From positions 62,001 through 126,000 of the forward strand of contig NZ_VIQM01000087.1 in NCBI RefSeq assembly GCF_008520265.1: 64,000 nt of DNA, given 5' to 3'. Position 1 is the stretch's first letter. Every line of letters begins with the position of its first letter. Origin of the DNA: Sphingobacterium cavernae (GTDB lineage: Bacteria; Bacteroidota; Bacteroidia; Sphingobacteriales; Sphingobacteriaceae). Both the position numbers and the translations under genes were made by a program. A model generated the notes under the pieces. It was not told where the DNA came from. It saw only the letters and a list, made by a program, of their open reading frames with translations, and ran no database searches. This document shows, piece after piece, positions 28,103-37,569 of this stretch.

Positions 28103-29869
28103 ATGAAAAAATTACTATTCATATTAGGTGTTACATCGACTATAGCATTCACGTCATGTGAAGATATGTTTACACCAACAATCGAAAATTTTTTAGAGAT
28201 TGAAACAGCATACGATAGACCTTTATACGCACAAGGAATATTACTTAACGGTTACAACAGAGTTCCTACCAACAGTTGGTCATTCAATGATGTGGCAACG
28301 GATGATGCTGTTACCAATGATAGAGCAAGTAATTACCTCAAGATTGCAACTGGTCAATGGACAGCGATGAACAATCCACTTGAACAATGGCGTAATAGTA
28401 GATCTGCGATTCAATACATTAATAACTTCTTATCCATCCAAGATAACGTAAGTTGGTCGTCATCTGAATCTATCAATACAATGTTCAATGATAGAATGAG
28501 AGGTGAAGCATTAGGTCTGCGCGCATTATTCTTATATCACTTATTGCAGACACACGGAGGAAAAACAAGCAGTGGCGAAGTATTGGGCGTACCAATCGTT
28601 TTGGATTATGAAACAATAGAATCTGACTTCAATAAACCTAGAGCAACATTTGATGAATGTATGCAACAGATTTATGAAGATTTAGACAAAGCAGACGAAC
28701 TTTTACCATTAGACTTCGAAGATATTTCAAATGCAAGCCAAATACCCGCTAAATACCAGTCCTTAGGTGTAAACTTAACTGACTATAACCATGTTTTTGG
28801 CGAAAAATTCAGACTTCGTATGACCAAAAGAATTAGCCAAGCTATTCGCGCTAAAGCAGCTCTTTTAGCAGCTAGTCCTGCTTTTAATGATGGTAATACA
28901 GCTAAATGGGAACAAGCAGCAAATCATGCTGGAAATGTTATACAGCAAAAAGGTGGCATTTCTGGTGTGGATCCTCAAGGAGCTTTATTTTACACATCTG
29001 CAAATGTAAATAAGATGGAATCTGGTAGAAATATTCCAGAAATTCTTTGGCGTGTGGATAGAGGTGATCCTTCTTCATCATTAGAAGCAGACCATTTCCC
29101 TCCTACTCTATTTGGTCGTGGGCGTGTCAATCCAACACAAAATTTAGTAGATGCTTTTCCTATGGCTAATGGTTATCCAATTAGCGAGGGTGCTAGTGGG
29201 TATAACGCAAATAATCCCTACGAAAACCGTGATCCTAGACTAACAAATTACATTCTAATAAATGGTGGTATTGCGGGGGTAAATAATACAGCGATTAATA
29301 CTACATTAAATAGTCCTACAAATGATGGTCTGAATAAAGTAGAGACCTCTACTCGTACTGGATATTACATGCGTAAACTTTTGCGCCAGGATGTCAATCT
29401 TAATCCTTCAAACGTGTCAGGTCAATACCATGTGACACCAAGATTGCGCATGACTGAAATTTATTTAGCTTATGCAGAGGCCGCAAATGAAGCTTGGGGA
29501 CCAACTGGAACTGGCACTTTTACGTTCTCTGCTTATGATATTATCAAAGCTATTCGTATTCGCGCAGGAGTCGGCACTAATAATGGTGATCCTTATTTAG
29601 AACAAGTTAAAAATAACAAAGATCAGATGCGTCAATTAATTCGTAATGAGCGAAGATTGGAGCTATGCTTTGAAGGTTTTAGATTTTGGGATTTGCGCAG
29701 ATGGAATGAAAATTTAACAATCCCTGCACGTGGTATGAGTATTTCAAATAACACATACGATATTATTACTGTAGAAAATAGAGTATTTGAACCTTATATG
29801 CAATACGGACCAATTCCATACAACGAAATATTAAAGTTCAGTAATCTGCAACAAAATAACGGATGGTAA
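28103..29869 (+). CDS. susD: SusD-like glycan-binding lipoprotein (XusD-like), unit 2
   Basis: 588 residues; lipobox IAFTSC near residue 19 and mature N-terminus EDMFTPTIENFLEIETAYD. RagB/SusD repeats: RMRGEALGLRALFLYHLLQTHGG, RMTEIYLAYAEAANEAWGPTGTG, IRNERRLELCFEGFRFWDLRRW, and C-terminal LQQNNGW. It is the homologue of 14927-16696. It should close the short-plug SusC encoded upstream. The gene ends seven bases after the upstream-most ATG of the next frame, but the next real start is 29887, so the genes do not overlap. Confidence 0.93.
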   Translation: MKKLLFILGVTSTIAFTSCEDMFTPTIENFLEIETAYDRPLYAQGILLNGYNRVPTNSWSFNDVATDDAVTNDRASNYLKIATGQWTAMNNPLEQWRNSRSAIQYINNFLSIQDNVSWSSSESINTMFNDRMRGEALGLRALFLYHLLQTHGGKTSSGEVLGVPIVLDYETIESDFNKPRATFDECMQQIYEDLDKADELLPLDFEDISNASQIPAKYQSLGVNLTDYNHVFGEKFRLRMTKRISQAIRAKAALLAASPAFNDGNTAKWEQAANHAGNVIQQKGGISGVDPQGALFYTSANVNKMESGRNIPEILWRVDRGDPSSSLEADHFPPTLFGRGRVNPTQNLVDAFPMANGYPISEGASGYNANNPYENRDPRLTNYILINGGIAGVNNTAINTTLNSPTNDGLNKVETSTRTGYYMRKLLRQDVNLNPSNVSGQYHVTPRLRMTEIYLAYAEAANEAWGPTGTGTFTFSAYDIIKAIRIRAGVGTNNGDPYLEQVKNNKDQMRQLIRNERRLELCFEGFRFWDLRRWNENLTIPARGMSISNNTYDIITVENRVFEPYMQYGPIPYNEILKFSNLQQNNGW

Positions 29870-29886
29870 CATACAAATTAGATTTT

Positions 29887-30921
29887 ATGAAAAGAATACA
29901 TATATTTTTCCCTTTGCTACTGATGGCATTCAGTTCTTGCAAAAATCAAGATTGGGAATTTCCTGATTACGAATACCAAACAGTGTACTTTGCTTACCAA
30001 TATCCAATACGTACAATTACATTCGGTGAAGATGTCTTTGATACATCACTTGACAATCAAGGTAAAATTAATGTAATGGCAACTACAGGTGGTGTTTATA
30101 GTACAAAAGAAGACGTCAAAGTAGATTTCGTAGTAGATAATGCGTTGACGCAAAATATGATATATAGTCCTGAAGGAGGTAATGTACTGCCTTTACCGGC
30201 TAACTATTATACTTTAGCTTCTAATCAGATGATTATTCCACAAGGAAAACCTTCAGGAGGTGTTGAAGTACAATTTACGGATGCGTTTTTCGCTGATCCT
30301 AAATCCATTAATACAACTTATGTATTGCCCTTAAGAATAACTAACGTCATTAATGCAGATTCGATTTTGTCAGGTACTCCTAAAGTTGGAAGCCTTCAAC
30401 GTAGAGCTGTGGCTGATGATTGGGATGTTTTGCCAAAAGACTATACATTTTATGCTGTCAAGTATATTAATATGTGGCATGGAAACTACCTTAGAAGAGG
30501 ACAAGACGTTATCGTTGGTAAAAATGGAAACACTTCATTAAACCAAACTTTAAACAGAAGAAATGCAACTGTAGAGAAAGATGAAGTCAAGAACATCGTG
30601 ACAGCATCTCGTCAAAATGCAAAGTTGCCGTTGACTTTCAAAGATACAGATGGTACAAATATCAACATCGAATTGTTGTTAGCATTTGATAATAACAACA
30701 ATTGCACAATCAGCTCGGCAACAAATGGTGTCACAGCATCAGGTCGAGGAGCTTTTGTCAAAAAAGGAGAGAAAAACAGTTGGGGTAACACCGATAGAGA
30801 TGGTTTATATCTAGAGTACCAAATCGATATGGCACAAATGAGTGTATCTACTAAAGATACATTAGTGATGCGTGATAGAGGTGTAAAGATGGAAACATTC
30901 AATGTTGCACTAAAACCTTAA
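29887..30921 (+). CDS. DUF1735-like surface lipoprotein (XusE-like), unit 2
   Basis: 344 residues from ATG 29887; the ATG at 29863 lies inside susD and is rejected because the 29887 start places the lipobox (MAFSSC) at a normal distance. N-terminal beta-sandwich region (DYEYQTVYFAYQYPIRTITFGEDVFDTSLDNQGKINV...LASNQMIIPQGKPSGGVEVQFTDAFFADP) and a C-terminal region (YTFYAVKYINMWHGNYLRRGQDV...GEKNSWGNTDRDGLYLEYQ) match the unit 1 protein. It has an extra stretch of about 20 residues (around SGTPKVGSLQRRAVADDWDV) before the second region. No catalytic motif seen. Probable surface xylan-binding protein by position. Confidence 0.8.
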   Translation: MKRIHIFFPLLLMAFSSCKNQDWEFPDYEYQTVYFAYQYPIRTITFGEDVFDTSLDNQGKINVMATTGGVYSTKEDVKVDFVVDNALTQNMIYSPEGGNVLPLPANYYTLASNQMIIPQGKPSGGVEVQFTDAFFADPKSINTTYVLPLRITNVINADSILSGTPKVGSLQRRAVADDWDVLPKDYTFYAVKYINMWHGNYLRRGQDVIVGKNGNTSLNQTLNRRNATVEKDEVKNIVTASRQNAKLPLTFKDTDGTNINIELLLAFDNNNNCTISSATNGVTASGRGAFVKKGEKNSWGNTDRDGLYLEYQIDMAQMSVSTKDTLVMRDRGVKMETFNVALKP

Positions 30922-30955
30922 AACTATATTCTAACATTATTAATCAATTAGAATT

Positions 30956-33127
30956 ATGAAACGTTTACATAAAAAAATAGGTTATGGATTAATGGTGGGT
31001 CTCTTACTCTCCTCTTGTGCAAAACCCGAGTTTCTCGATTATTTTGCAGAAAAACCTGAAAGTGTGATCGCCCAAGAAGATATTAATTCTTATGAGCCTT
31101 TATTATCTTATATAGATCAAAATATACATCCGAATTTCAAACTTGGAGCAGCGTTAAATATTAGTGATTACCTCAATAAAGGGGTGATGTACAGATTAGT
31201 AAATCGCAACTTCAATGAGATTGTAATGGGCTATGAGATGAAGCACGCCTCCATTGTGAAAGAAGATGGATCAATGGATTTGGCTCGTGTCGAGCAATTA
31301 GTAGCATTAGCCAAAGAAAATAATATGGCTTTATTTGGTCATACTTTGACTTGGCACTCTGGACAAAATGCAACCTATTTAAACAAATTGATAGCGCCAA
31401 TTAAAGTTCCAGGAACGGGAGGTCCAACTTGGGATGCAATTACATCTAATAATTTTGAAACAGCGGACAATAGCAATTATGAGTTTAATACAAATGCGGT
31501 TGTTTCATTCACTGCTGATGGGCAGGGTGTGGATGGTGAAGGTCGTGCTTTAAAACTAGTAAATGCTGAAGTCAGAACGAACGATTGGGATGTACAATTG
31601 TTTATAAAATTTCCTGCAGCCACTAAAGTGGGTGAGAAATACAAATTCACGATGTACGCCAAATCCGATGCTCCAGCAGAATTTGGTTCTCAAGCACATA
31701 CTGTTCCATACGCTTATAAACATTATGATTTCTTTGGTACATTCAAAACGACCAATGAATGGGTAAAATTCGAGAAAGAAGTTATCATTTCCGATCAAAC
31801 AGAAAATTGTACTACAATAGCTTTTAATTTGGGTAAAACAGCTACAACATTTTATTTTGACAATTTTAAAATCGAAAAATATAATGAAGATGGTGGCGGA
31901 GGTAGTGCACCAATTGAAAGAGGATTTGCTTTAAAAATGACTAATCCATCAGCAGTAAACACTTGGGAGGCTCAATCCGCTTATGATATAGCTGAAACAG
32001 AAAATAATACTGAGTATATCTTGACATTGGCTGCCAAAGGAACTAAAGCAGGTTCGATTGGTGCAGATTTACAAAAAACAGCAAACTATTCGGGTAATTC
32101 TTTTGGATCTATTGCATTGACTACAGAATACAAGGAATACGAATTAAAGCTTACCACTACAGATAATCGCAACCGCTTTATTTTGAATTTTGGACAATAC
32201 GATGGTACAGTGTTTATTGACAACGTCAAATTGGTAAAAGCGGGAAGCAATACTAATCTTATTGGAAACTCTGATTTTGAAGCAGGAATTGATGGATGGA
32301 TTGGATGGGGTAACAATTCATCACGTGCCCTTTCCGCTGATGGTGAAGGCTTTGGCGGTTTAGGTGGTAATGTTATTGAAAAAACACCTGAAGAGAAAAA
32401 AGAAATCATAACCAATGCTCTTGAAGAATTTATCGAAGGCATGATGACAGCCACTAAAGATTATGTAAAAGCTTGGGATGTCGTTAATGAACCGATGTCG
32501 GATTGGCCAGATCAATATGCGCTAAAAACAGGAATTGGCAAAGCCGAAATGGCGGTCGATGAATTCTATTGGCAAGATTATATGGGTAAAGATTATGCAG
32601 TGAAAGCAATAGAATTTGCGCGCAAGCATGGTAATCCAAATGATATTCTCTTTATAAACGATTACGGTTTAGAAGGCGGTGGCGATAAGTGTAAAGGTCT
32701 GATTACCTATGTCGAATATGTGGAGAGCAAAGGTGCAAAAGTTGATGGAATTGGAACGCAAATGCACATTGACATCAATACCAATAAAGATAACATTGTA
32801 AATATGTTCCAACTTTTGGCTGCTACTGGCAAATTAATTAAAGTGTCAGAGCTAGATATTGGTATGGGTAGTGGCATTAAAACACCTCAAGCAACGGCAG
32901 AAATGTATGCAAGACAAGCAGACATGTATAAGTTCGTATTTGAGAAGTATTTCGAAATTATTCCTAAAGCACAACAATATGGTATTACAGTTTGGAGTCC
33001 TTTAGATAGTCCTGACAATGAGTATTCATTCTGGAGAAGAGGCGAACCTATTGGTGTCTGGACGGAAGGATTCGTGAGAAAACCAGCTTACAAAGCTATT
33101 TCAGAAGCTCTGGAAAAACAGAAGTAG
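30956..33127 (+). CDS. GH10 endo-1,4-beta-xylanase lipoprotein with CBM modules inserted in the barrel
   Basis: 723 residues; lipobox LLSSC near residue 22. The GH10 barrel begins at about residue 40 (NFKLGAALNISDYLNKG, GYEMKH, FGHTLTWHSGQ) and is interrupted at about 155 by two tandem CBM4/22-like beta-sandwiches (about 158-310 and 315-480; each contains a FYFDNFKIEK or VFIDNVKLVK strand). It resumes at TPEEKKEIITNALEEF. The catalytic residues are intact: acid/base E512 in WDVVNEP and nucleophile E632 in VSELDIG. QMHID and TVWSPLD are also present. The insertion layout matches the Bacteroides intestinalis Xyn10A type. It should cleave xylan at the cell surface and supply oligomers to the SusC/D pairs. 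The last gene of unit 2, followed by a strong terminator. Confidence 0.94.
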   Translation: MKRLHKKIGYGLMVGLLLSSCAKPEFLDYFAEKPESVIAQEDINSYEPLLSYIDQNIHPNFKLGAALNISDYLNKGVMYRLVNRNFNEIVMGYEMKHASIVKEDGSMDLARVEQLVALAKENNMALFGHTLTWHSGQNATYLNKLIAPIKVPGTGGPTWDAITSNNFETADNSNYEFNTNAVVSFTADGQGVDGEGRALKLVNAEVRTNDWDVQLFIKFPAATKVGEKYKFTMYAKSDAPAEFGSQAHTVPYAYKHYDFFGTFKTTNEWVKFEKEVIISDQTENCTTIAFNLGKTATTFYFDNFKIEKYNEDGGGGSAPIERGFALKMTNPSAVNTWEAQSAYDIAETENNTEYILTLAAKGTKAGSIGADLQKTANYSGNSFGSIALTTEYKEYELKLTTTDNRNRFILNFGQYDGTVFIDNVKLVKAGSNTNLIGNSDFEAGIDGWIGWGNNSSRALSADGEGFGGLGGNVIEKTPEEKKEIITNALEEFIEGMMTATKDYVKAWDVVNEPMSDWPDQYALKTGIGKAEMAVDEFYWQDYMGKDYAVKAIEFARKHGNPNDILFINDYGLEGGGDKCKGLITYVEYVESKGAKVDGIGTQMHIDINTNKDNIVNMFQLLAATGKLIKVSELDIGMGSGIKTPQATAEMYARQADMYKFVFEKYFEIIPKAQQYGITVWSPLDSPDNEYSFWRRGEPIGVWTEGFVRKPAYKAISEALEKQK

Positions 33128-33167
33128 AAATAAATTGTGATAAATATAATGACCTATCCAGTCATGG

Positions 33168-33202
33168 AAAGGGAGGTAAGTTAAATCTCCTCCCTTTTTT
33201 TT
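33168..33202 (+). terminator. intrinsic terminator of unit 2
   Basis: Stem AAAGGGAGG (33168-33176) with CCTCCCTTT (33189-33197), then an uninterrupted T run to 33202. The stem matches the unit 1 terminator while the loop differs. Confidence 0.92.
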
Positions 33203-33218
33203 AAATTTTAAACTATAA

Positions 33219-34064
<846 letters not shown>

Positions 34065-34068
34065 TTAA

Positions 34069-34101
34069 GCAAATGTGGTCCTACCCCGACCACATTTTGC
34101 T
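34069..34101 (+). terminator. hairpin after the esterase gene
   Basis: AGCAAATGTGGTC (34069-34081) pairs with GACCACATTTTGCT (34088-34101) around a CTACCCC-type loop. It lies five bases after the esterase stop. The stem is strong but no T run follows, so termination efficiency is uncertain. Confidence 0.55.
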
Positions 34102-34145
34102 ATTACAGGGCATAGCATTCAAAGTGATTTTGTACAATTACTACT

Positions 34146-34529
34146 ATGCTAACGAAACCACACTCTGATCCTCCTGGCTGCACCGCAGACATACTGGCTC
34201 TTCAAGATACTTTGGAGATTATTGGTGGCAAATGGACTTTGCTAATCATTCATTATCTCATCTCACGACAAAATGAAGTAAACACTTTTAGTAAAATTCA
34301 AAATGATATATCCGGACTGTCTGCCAAAGTCTTGTCTACTGAATTAAAGATATTAGAGATAAATAAAATCATTACCAGAGAAGAATTACATACCAAACCT
34401 GTCACGGTCAGATACGATATCACCACTTACGGTACTAAAATACAGCAAATCATCGCTATGCTTGTGCATTGGGGACAAGAGCATCGTGCTGCACTATTTG
34501 ACAAAAATGAGCGGTCCTTATTAGCATAA
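34146..34529 (+). CDS. HxlR-family transcriptional regulator
   Basis: 127 residues. A winged-helix HxlR signature is visible: a Cys near the N-terminus (GCTADIL), LEIIGGKWTLLIIHYLI, FSKIQNDISGLSAKVLSTELKILEINKIITREEL, and VRYDITTYGTKIQQII. Cytoplasmic DNA-binding regulator of unknown target. HxlR proteins often respond to electrophiles or redox change through the N-terminal Cys (family knowledge), and neighbouring YceI lipoproteins are a frequent target, but the YceI gene is convergent here so that link is weak. A near-consensus -7 element (TGATTTTG at 34125-34132) lies just upstream of the ATG. Confidence 0.88.
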   Translation: MLTKPHSDPPGCTADILALQDTLEIIGGKWTLLIIHYLISRQNEVNTFSKIQNDISGLSAKVLSTELKILEINKIITREELHTKPVTVRYDITTYGTKIQQIIAMLVHWGQEHRAALFDKNERSLLA

Positions 34530-34537
34530 AGACCGCT
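34510..34537. terminator. hairpin at the HxlR/YceI convergence
   Basis: AGCGGTC (34510-34516) pairs with GACCGCT (34531-34537) across a 14-base loop that contains the HxlR stop codon. It sits between two convergent genes. There is no proper T run, so it may be a weak terminator or a 3'-end stabiliser. Confidence 0.4.
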
Positions 34538-34565
34538 TAGATTATACTTGTTTAAGTAGTTTTAC

Positions 34566-35195
34566 TTATTTAGTAGCAACGATAGTTACTTTGAAGTTGA
34601 TTTCTTTAGAAATTAAATCATCTTTTTTACCTTCATAAGTTACACCCCAATCTTCACGTAAAATATTGAAGTCTGCAGATGTTTTTACAGTTGTATCAGA
34701 TACTTCGTCAACTTTAGCGTCGAAAGTAATATTTTTAGAAATACCTTTGATAGTTAAGTTTCCTGAGATAACTGCATCTGTAGCAGTCGCACCAGCTTTC
34801 ACTTCAGTGATTTCAAAAGAAGCTTCTGGGAAAGTAGCTACTGCGAAGAAATCATCAGCTTTTAAGTGACCATCTAATTTATCTTTGTATTCGCCTTCTA
34901 AGTCAGTACTGTTGATTGTATTCATGTCTAATACAAAGCTACCACCAGTGATCGCACCATTGTCTACTGAAACAGAACCCGATTTGATTGTAACAGTACC
35001 TTCGTGTTTACCACTTACTTTTGTACCTGTCCAAAATACTTGAGATTGAGCAGCATCCACTGTATATGCAGTACCTACTACTGAATCCGCTACAGCTGCT
35101 GAATCTGTTGTTTCTGCTTTTTTACCTTCTGGATTACCAGCACATGAAGCCAATACCAATGAAGCTACAGCTGCAAATAAAACTAATTTTTTCAT
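34566..35195 (-). CDS. YceI-domain lipoprotein
   Basis: 209 residues from ATG 35195; a TTG at 35231 would put extra residues before the signal and is rejected. Lipobox LVLASC near residue 17, a short Ser/Ala/Thr-rich linker (NPEGKKAETTDSAAVADSVVG), then a YceI lipocalin-like barrel: YTVDAAQSQVFWTGTKVSGKHEGTVTIKSGSVSVDNGAITGGSFVLDMNTI, LKADDFFAVATFPEASFEI, and ISGNLTIKGISKNITFDAKV. YceI proteins bind isoprenoid or amphiphilic ligands in the periplasm; as a lipoprotein this one is probably membrane anchored. The precise ligand is unknown. Confidence 0.92.
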   Translation of the reverse strand: MKKLVLFAAVASLVLASCAGNPEGKKAETTDSAAVADSVVGTAYTVDAAQSQVFWTGTKVSGKHEGTVTIKSGSVSVDNGAITGGSFVLDMNTINSTDLEGEYKDKLDGHLKADDFFAVATFPEASFEITEVKAGATATDAVISGNLTIKGISKNITFDAKVDEVSDTTVKTSADFNILREDWGVTYEGKKDDLISKEINFKVTIVATK

Positions 35196-35228
35196 GTTTG
35201 TTAAAAGAAATTTTAAATAGTTAATGTA

Positions 35229-35236
35229 CAAAAATA
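35229..35236 (-). promoter_or_regulatory. predicted -7 element for the YceI gene
   Basis: Minus-strand TATTTTTG matches TAnnTTTG and lies about 34 bases before the ATG at 35195. A loose -33 element (CTTTCG) lies roughly 17 bases further upstream. Confidence 0.45.
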
Positions 35237-35296
35237 CAATTCTCCATGCATTGCGAAAGTTATTTGTATTTAATTAACATTCAAAAGACAATTCCT

Positions 35297-36622
35297 TTAA
35301 TGACCCATTGGTTGCGCTTCTACACGCTTGATATCCGCACCCAAAGCCTTTAATCTTTCTTCTATATTTTGGTAACCACGCTCGATCTGCTCAATATTGA
35401 AAATAGTAGATTTTCCGTTTGCAGATAATGCCGCGATTAATAAAGATACACCTGCACGTATATCTGGAGAGGACATCTGAATACCACGTAATTTAGTTTG
35501 TTTATTGTTACCAATCACTGTAGCGCGATGTGGATCACATAAGATAATCTGCGCACCCATATCTATTAATTTGTCCACGAAGAACAATCTACTTTCAAAC
35601 ATCTTTTGGTGTATCAATACGTTACCTTTGGCTTGAATAGCTGTAACCAATACGATACTCAACAAATCTGGTGTAAAACCTGGCCAAGGTGAATCGGAAA
35701 TCGTTAAGATTGATCCATCGATGAATGTATCAATTTCGTATGATTCTTGAGCAGGAATAAAAATATCGTCGCCACGCAATTCCATCTTGATTCCTAATCG
35801 TTGGAATACGGTAGGGATAATACCTAACTCTTTAAAACAAACATCTTTGATGGTAATTTCAGAACCTGTCATGGCAGCCAATCCAATGAATGAACCAATC
35901 TCAATCATATCTGGTAACATTCTATGTTCTGTACCACCAAGACGCTCTACTCCTTCAATTGTCAATAAATTAGAACCAATACCAGAGATATTTGCGCCCA
36001 TGCGATTTAACATCTTACACAGTTGCTGTAAATATGGTTCGCAAGCCGCATTATAAATAGTTGTGGTGCCTTTTGCTAATACTGCAGCCATGACGATATT
36101 TGCTGTACCCGTCACAGATGCCTCATCCAATAGAATATATGTCCCTTGTAGCTGCGAAGCATCTACGTTAAAGAATTCATTTTCTGTATCGTAAACGAAT
36201 TTAGCACCTAATTTTTCGAAACCTAAAAAGTGTGTATCCAAACGACGACGACCAATTTTGTCACCTCCTGGTTTTGGAATAGCCGCTTTACCAAAACGTG
36301 CCAATAACGGTCCTACGATCATAATAGATCCACGTAAACCTCCACCCTTTTGTTTGAATTCTTCTGATGTAAAATAATCTATATTGATGTCTTTCGCTTC
36401 GAACTCGTAAGTATCCTTATTTAATTTATTCACAACCACGCCCAAAGAACCCAATAAATCGATTAATTTATTGACATCTTTAATATCTGGGATGTTACTA
36501 ATTGTAATTTTTTCTTCTGTCAACAATACTGCTGACAAAATTTGTAAAGCTTCGTTTTTTGCACCTTGAGGAACAATCTCTCCTTTTAAAGGCTTACCAC
36601 CATGTATTTCAAATGCGTTCAT
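35297..36622 (-). CDS. murA: UDP-N-acetylglucosamine 1-carboxyvinyltransferase
   Basis: 441 residues, full-length MurA (EPSP-synthase fold): FEIHGGKPLKGEIVPQGAKNEALQ with the conserved Lys/Asn, GGGLRGSIMIVGPLLARFG, PKPGGDKIGRRRLDTH, LLDEASVTGTANIVMAAVLAKG, and GFTPDLLSIVLVTAIQAKG. It catalyses the first committed step of peptidoglycan precursor synthesis (enolpyruvyl transfer from PEP) in the cytoplasm. The residue that is Cys115 in E. coli MurA is Asp121 here (PGGD), the form known to resist fosfomycin. It lies downstream of the DUF4290 gene on the same strand, 89 bases away, a pairing seen in other Bacteroidota. Confidence 0.96.
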   Translation of the reverse strand: MNAFEIHGGKPLKGEIVPQGAKNEALQILSAVLLTEEKITISNIPDIKDVNKLIDLLGSLGVVVNKLNKDTYEFEAKDINIDYFTSEEFKQKGGGLRGSIMIVGPLLARFGKAAIPKPGGDKIGRRRLDTHFLGFEKLGAKFVYDTENEFFNVDASQLQGTYILLDEASVTGTANIVMAAVLAKGTTTIYNAACEPYLQQLCKMLNRMGANISGIGSNLLTIEGVERLGGTEHRMLPDMIEIGSFIGLAAMTGSEITIKDVCFKELGIIPTVFQRLGIKMELRGDDIFIPAQESYEIDTFIDGSILTISDSPWPGFTPDLLSIVLVTAIQAKGNVLIHQKMFESRLFFVDKLIDMGAQIILCDPHRATVIGNNKQTKLRGIQMSSPDIRAGVSLLIAALSANGKSTIFNIEQIERGYQNIEERLKALGADIKRVEAQPMGH

Positions 36623-36711
36623 ATATACTATTAAGGATATTTCTTTAAATAAAATAAGTAACTAATTGCTGTATTAGTTACTTATTAAAATACAAATCAA
36701 TCTCAGAAAAA

Positions 36712-37512
36712 TTATTTCTTGTAGTTATTGTTACTGTTAGAATAATTCTTTTTATAGCCACCGCCAGCATTATTGCTGTTGTTATTATTGTTGCTATAAG
36801 ATTTTCTCTTATCGTTATTATTGTTGTTATTACTTCTGTAATTATTGTTGTTGCTCGGTCTCTTATTATTGTTGTTGTGAGACTGCGCACTACGCTGATT
36901 ATTGTTGTTATTATTCGAAGAAGTTTGTTGTGTTTTCACACGGTTGCCTGGAGGCGGAGAACGGAAGTCCAATTTAGTCAATACCGTATCTTCAGGTAAT
37001 GTCAATTCACCTTTGGACAATTCTTTCAAATCCTGAATAATTTGTAAATCATTCACAGAATCTTTATTCCATGTCGTATACGCCATTTTCATAAAATTGG
37101 CAACACCTAAAGTTAGTTTCGCGCGTGTATCCTCGTTTGTAACAGAAACGGCTTTTTGAATCATTTCTTCTACGATATGACCATAATGTTTGAAACGAAT
37201 TTTATGTTGCGGATAAGCTAATCGCTCTGGCTTATGCTTAATATCCTCACGTGTAGGCACTGGATATGGCGATTCTACATCAATCTTGAAATCAGAAATT
37301 ATATATAAGTGATCCCAAAGCTTGTGTTTGAAATCTGAGACATCTCGCAAATGTGGATTCAGCACCCCCATCATATCTATTACCACCTGAGCTAATCTAT
37401 TGCGCTCATCTATATCTGGTACAGTGCAAATATAGTCAACCATATTTTGCACATTTCTACCATATTCGGCCAATATTAACTTGGGACGAGTACTGTTATA
37501 ATCAAAATTCAT
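36712..37512 (-). CDS. DUF4290 protein with Asn-rich C-terminal tail
   Basis: 266 residues. The N-terminal 185 or so form a conserved helical DUF4290 domain (MNFDYNSTRPKLILAEYGRNVQNMVDYICTVPD...LWDHLYIISDFKIDVESPYPVP...MAYTTWNKDSVNDLQIIQDL). After about residue 190 the protein is almost entirely Asn with Ser, Lys, Arg, Tyr and Gly, ending in a basic stretch, clearly disordered and repetitive at DNA level (ATT/GTT runs at 36730-36930). No signal peptide, so cytoplasmic. The function of the family is unknown. It is encoded between pcrA and murA on one strand; basic, Asn-rich tails can bind RNA or drive condensate formation, but that is speculation here. Confidence 0.85.
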   Translation of the reverse strand: MNFDYNSTRPKLILAEYGRNVQNMVDYICTVPDIDERNRLAQVVIDMMGVLNPHLRDVSDFKHKLWDHLYIISDFKIDVESPYPVPTREDIKHKPERLAYPQHKIRFKHYGHIVEEMIQKAVSVTNEDTRAKLTLGVANFMKMAYTTWNKDSVNDLQIIQDLKELSKGELTLPEDTVLTKLDFRSPPPGNRVKTQQTSSNNNNNNQRSAQSHNNNNKRPSNNNNYRSNNNNNNDKRKSYSNNNNNSNNAGGGYKKNYSNSNNNYKK

Positions 37513-37569
37513 ATTGTGAAATTAAACGTATAATACGTTATTATTTTATTCTAGTAAATATAAAAGTTC

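Larger units (their letters stand above)
6611..33202. repeat. tandem duplication of a six-gene xylan-utilisation unit
   Basis: Unit 1 (6611-19546) and unit 2 (19797-33202) have the same order: operator/promoter, susC, susD, short-plug susC, susD, DUF1735-like lipoprotein, GH10-family lipoprotein, terminator. Matching genes are each other's evident closest relatives within the window but differ throughout at protein and DNA level, so the duplication is old, or the second unit came from a related strain. The stem sequence of the two terminators and the operator spacing are preserved. Confidence 0.85.

Noticed and set aside
6611..33202. Possible assembly duplication of the xylan unit.
   Set aside because: Corresponding genes differ along their whole length and non-coding parts are unrelated outside the operator and terminator stems.
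36678..36890. Ile/Thr-rich ORF on the same strand as the DUF4290 gene.
   Set aside because: It is the shifted frame of the Asn-codon repeats, and its repetitive composition reflects that alone.
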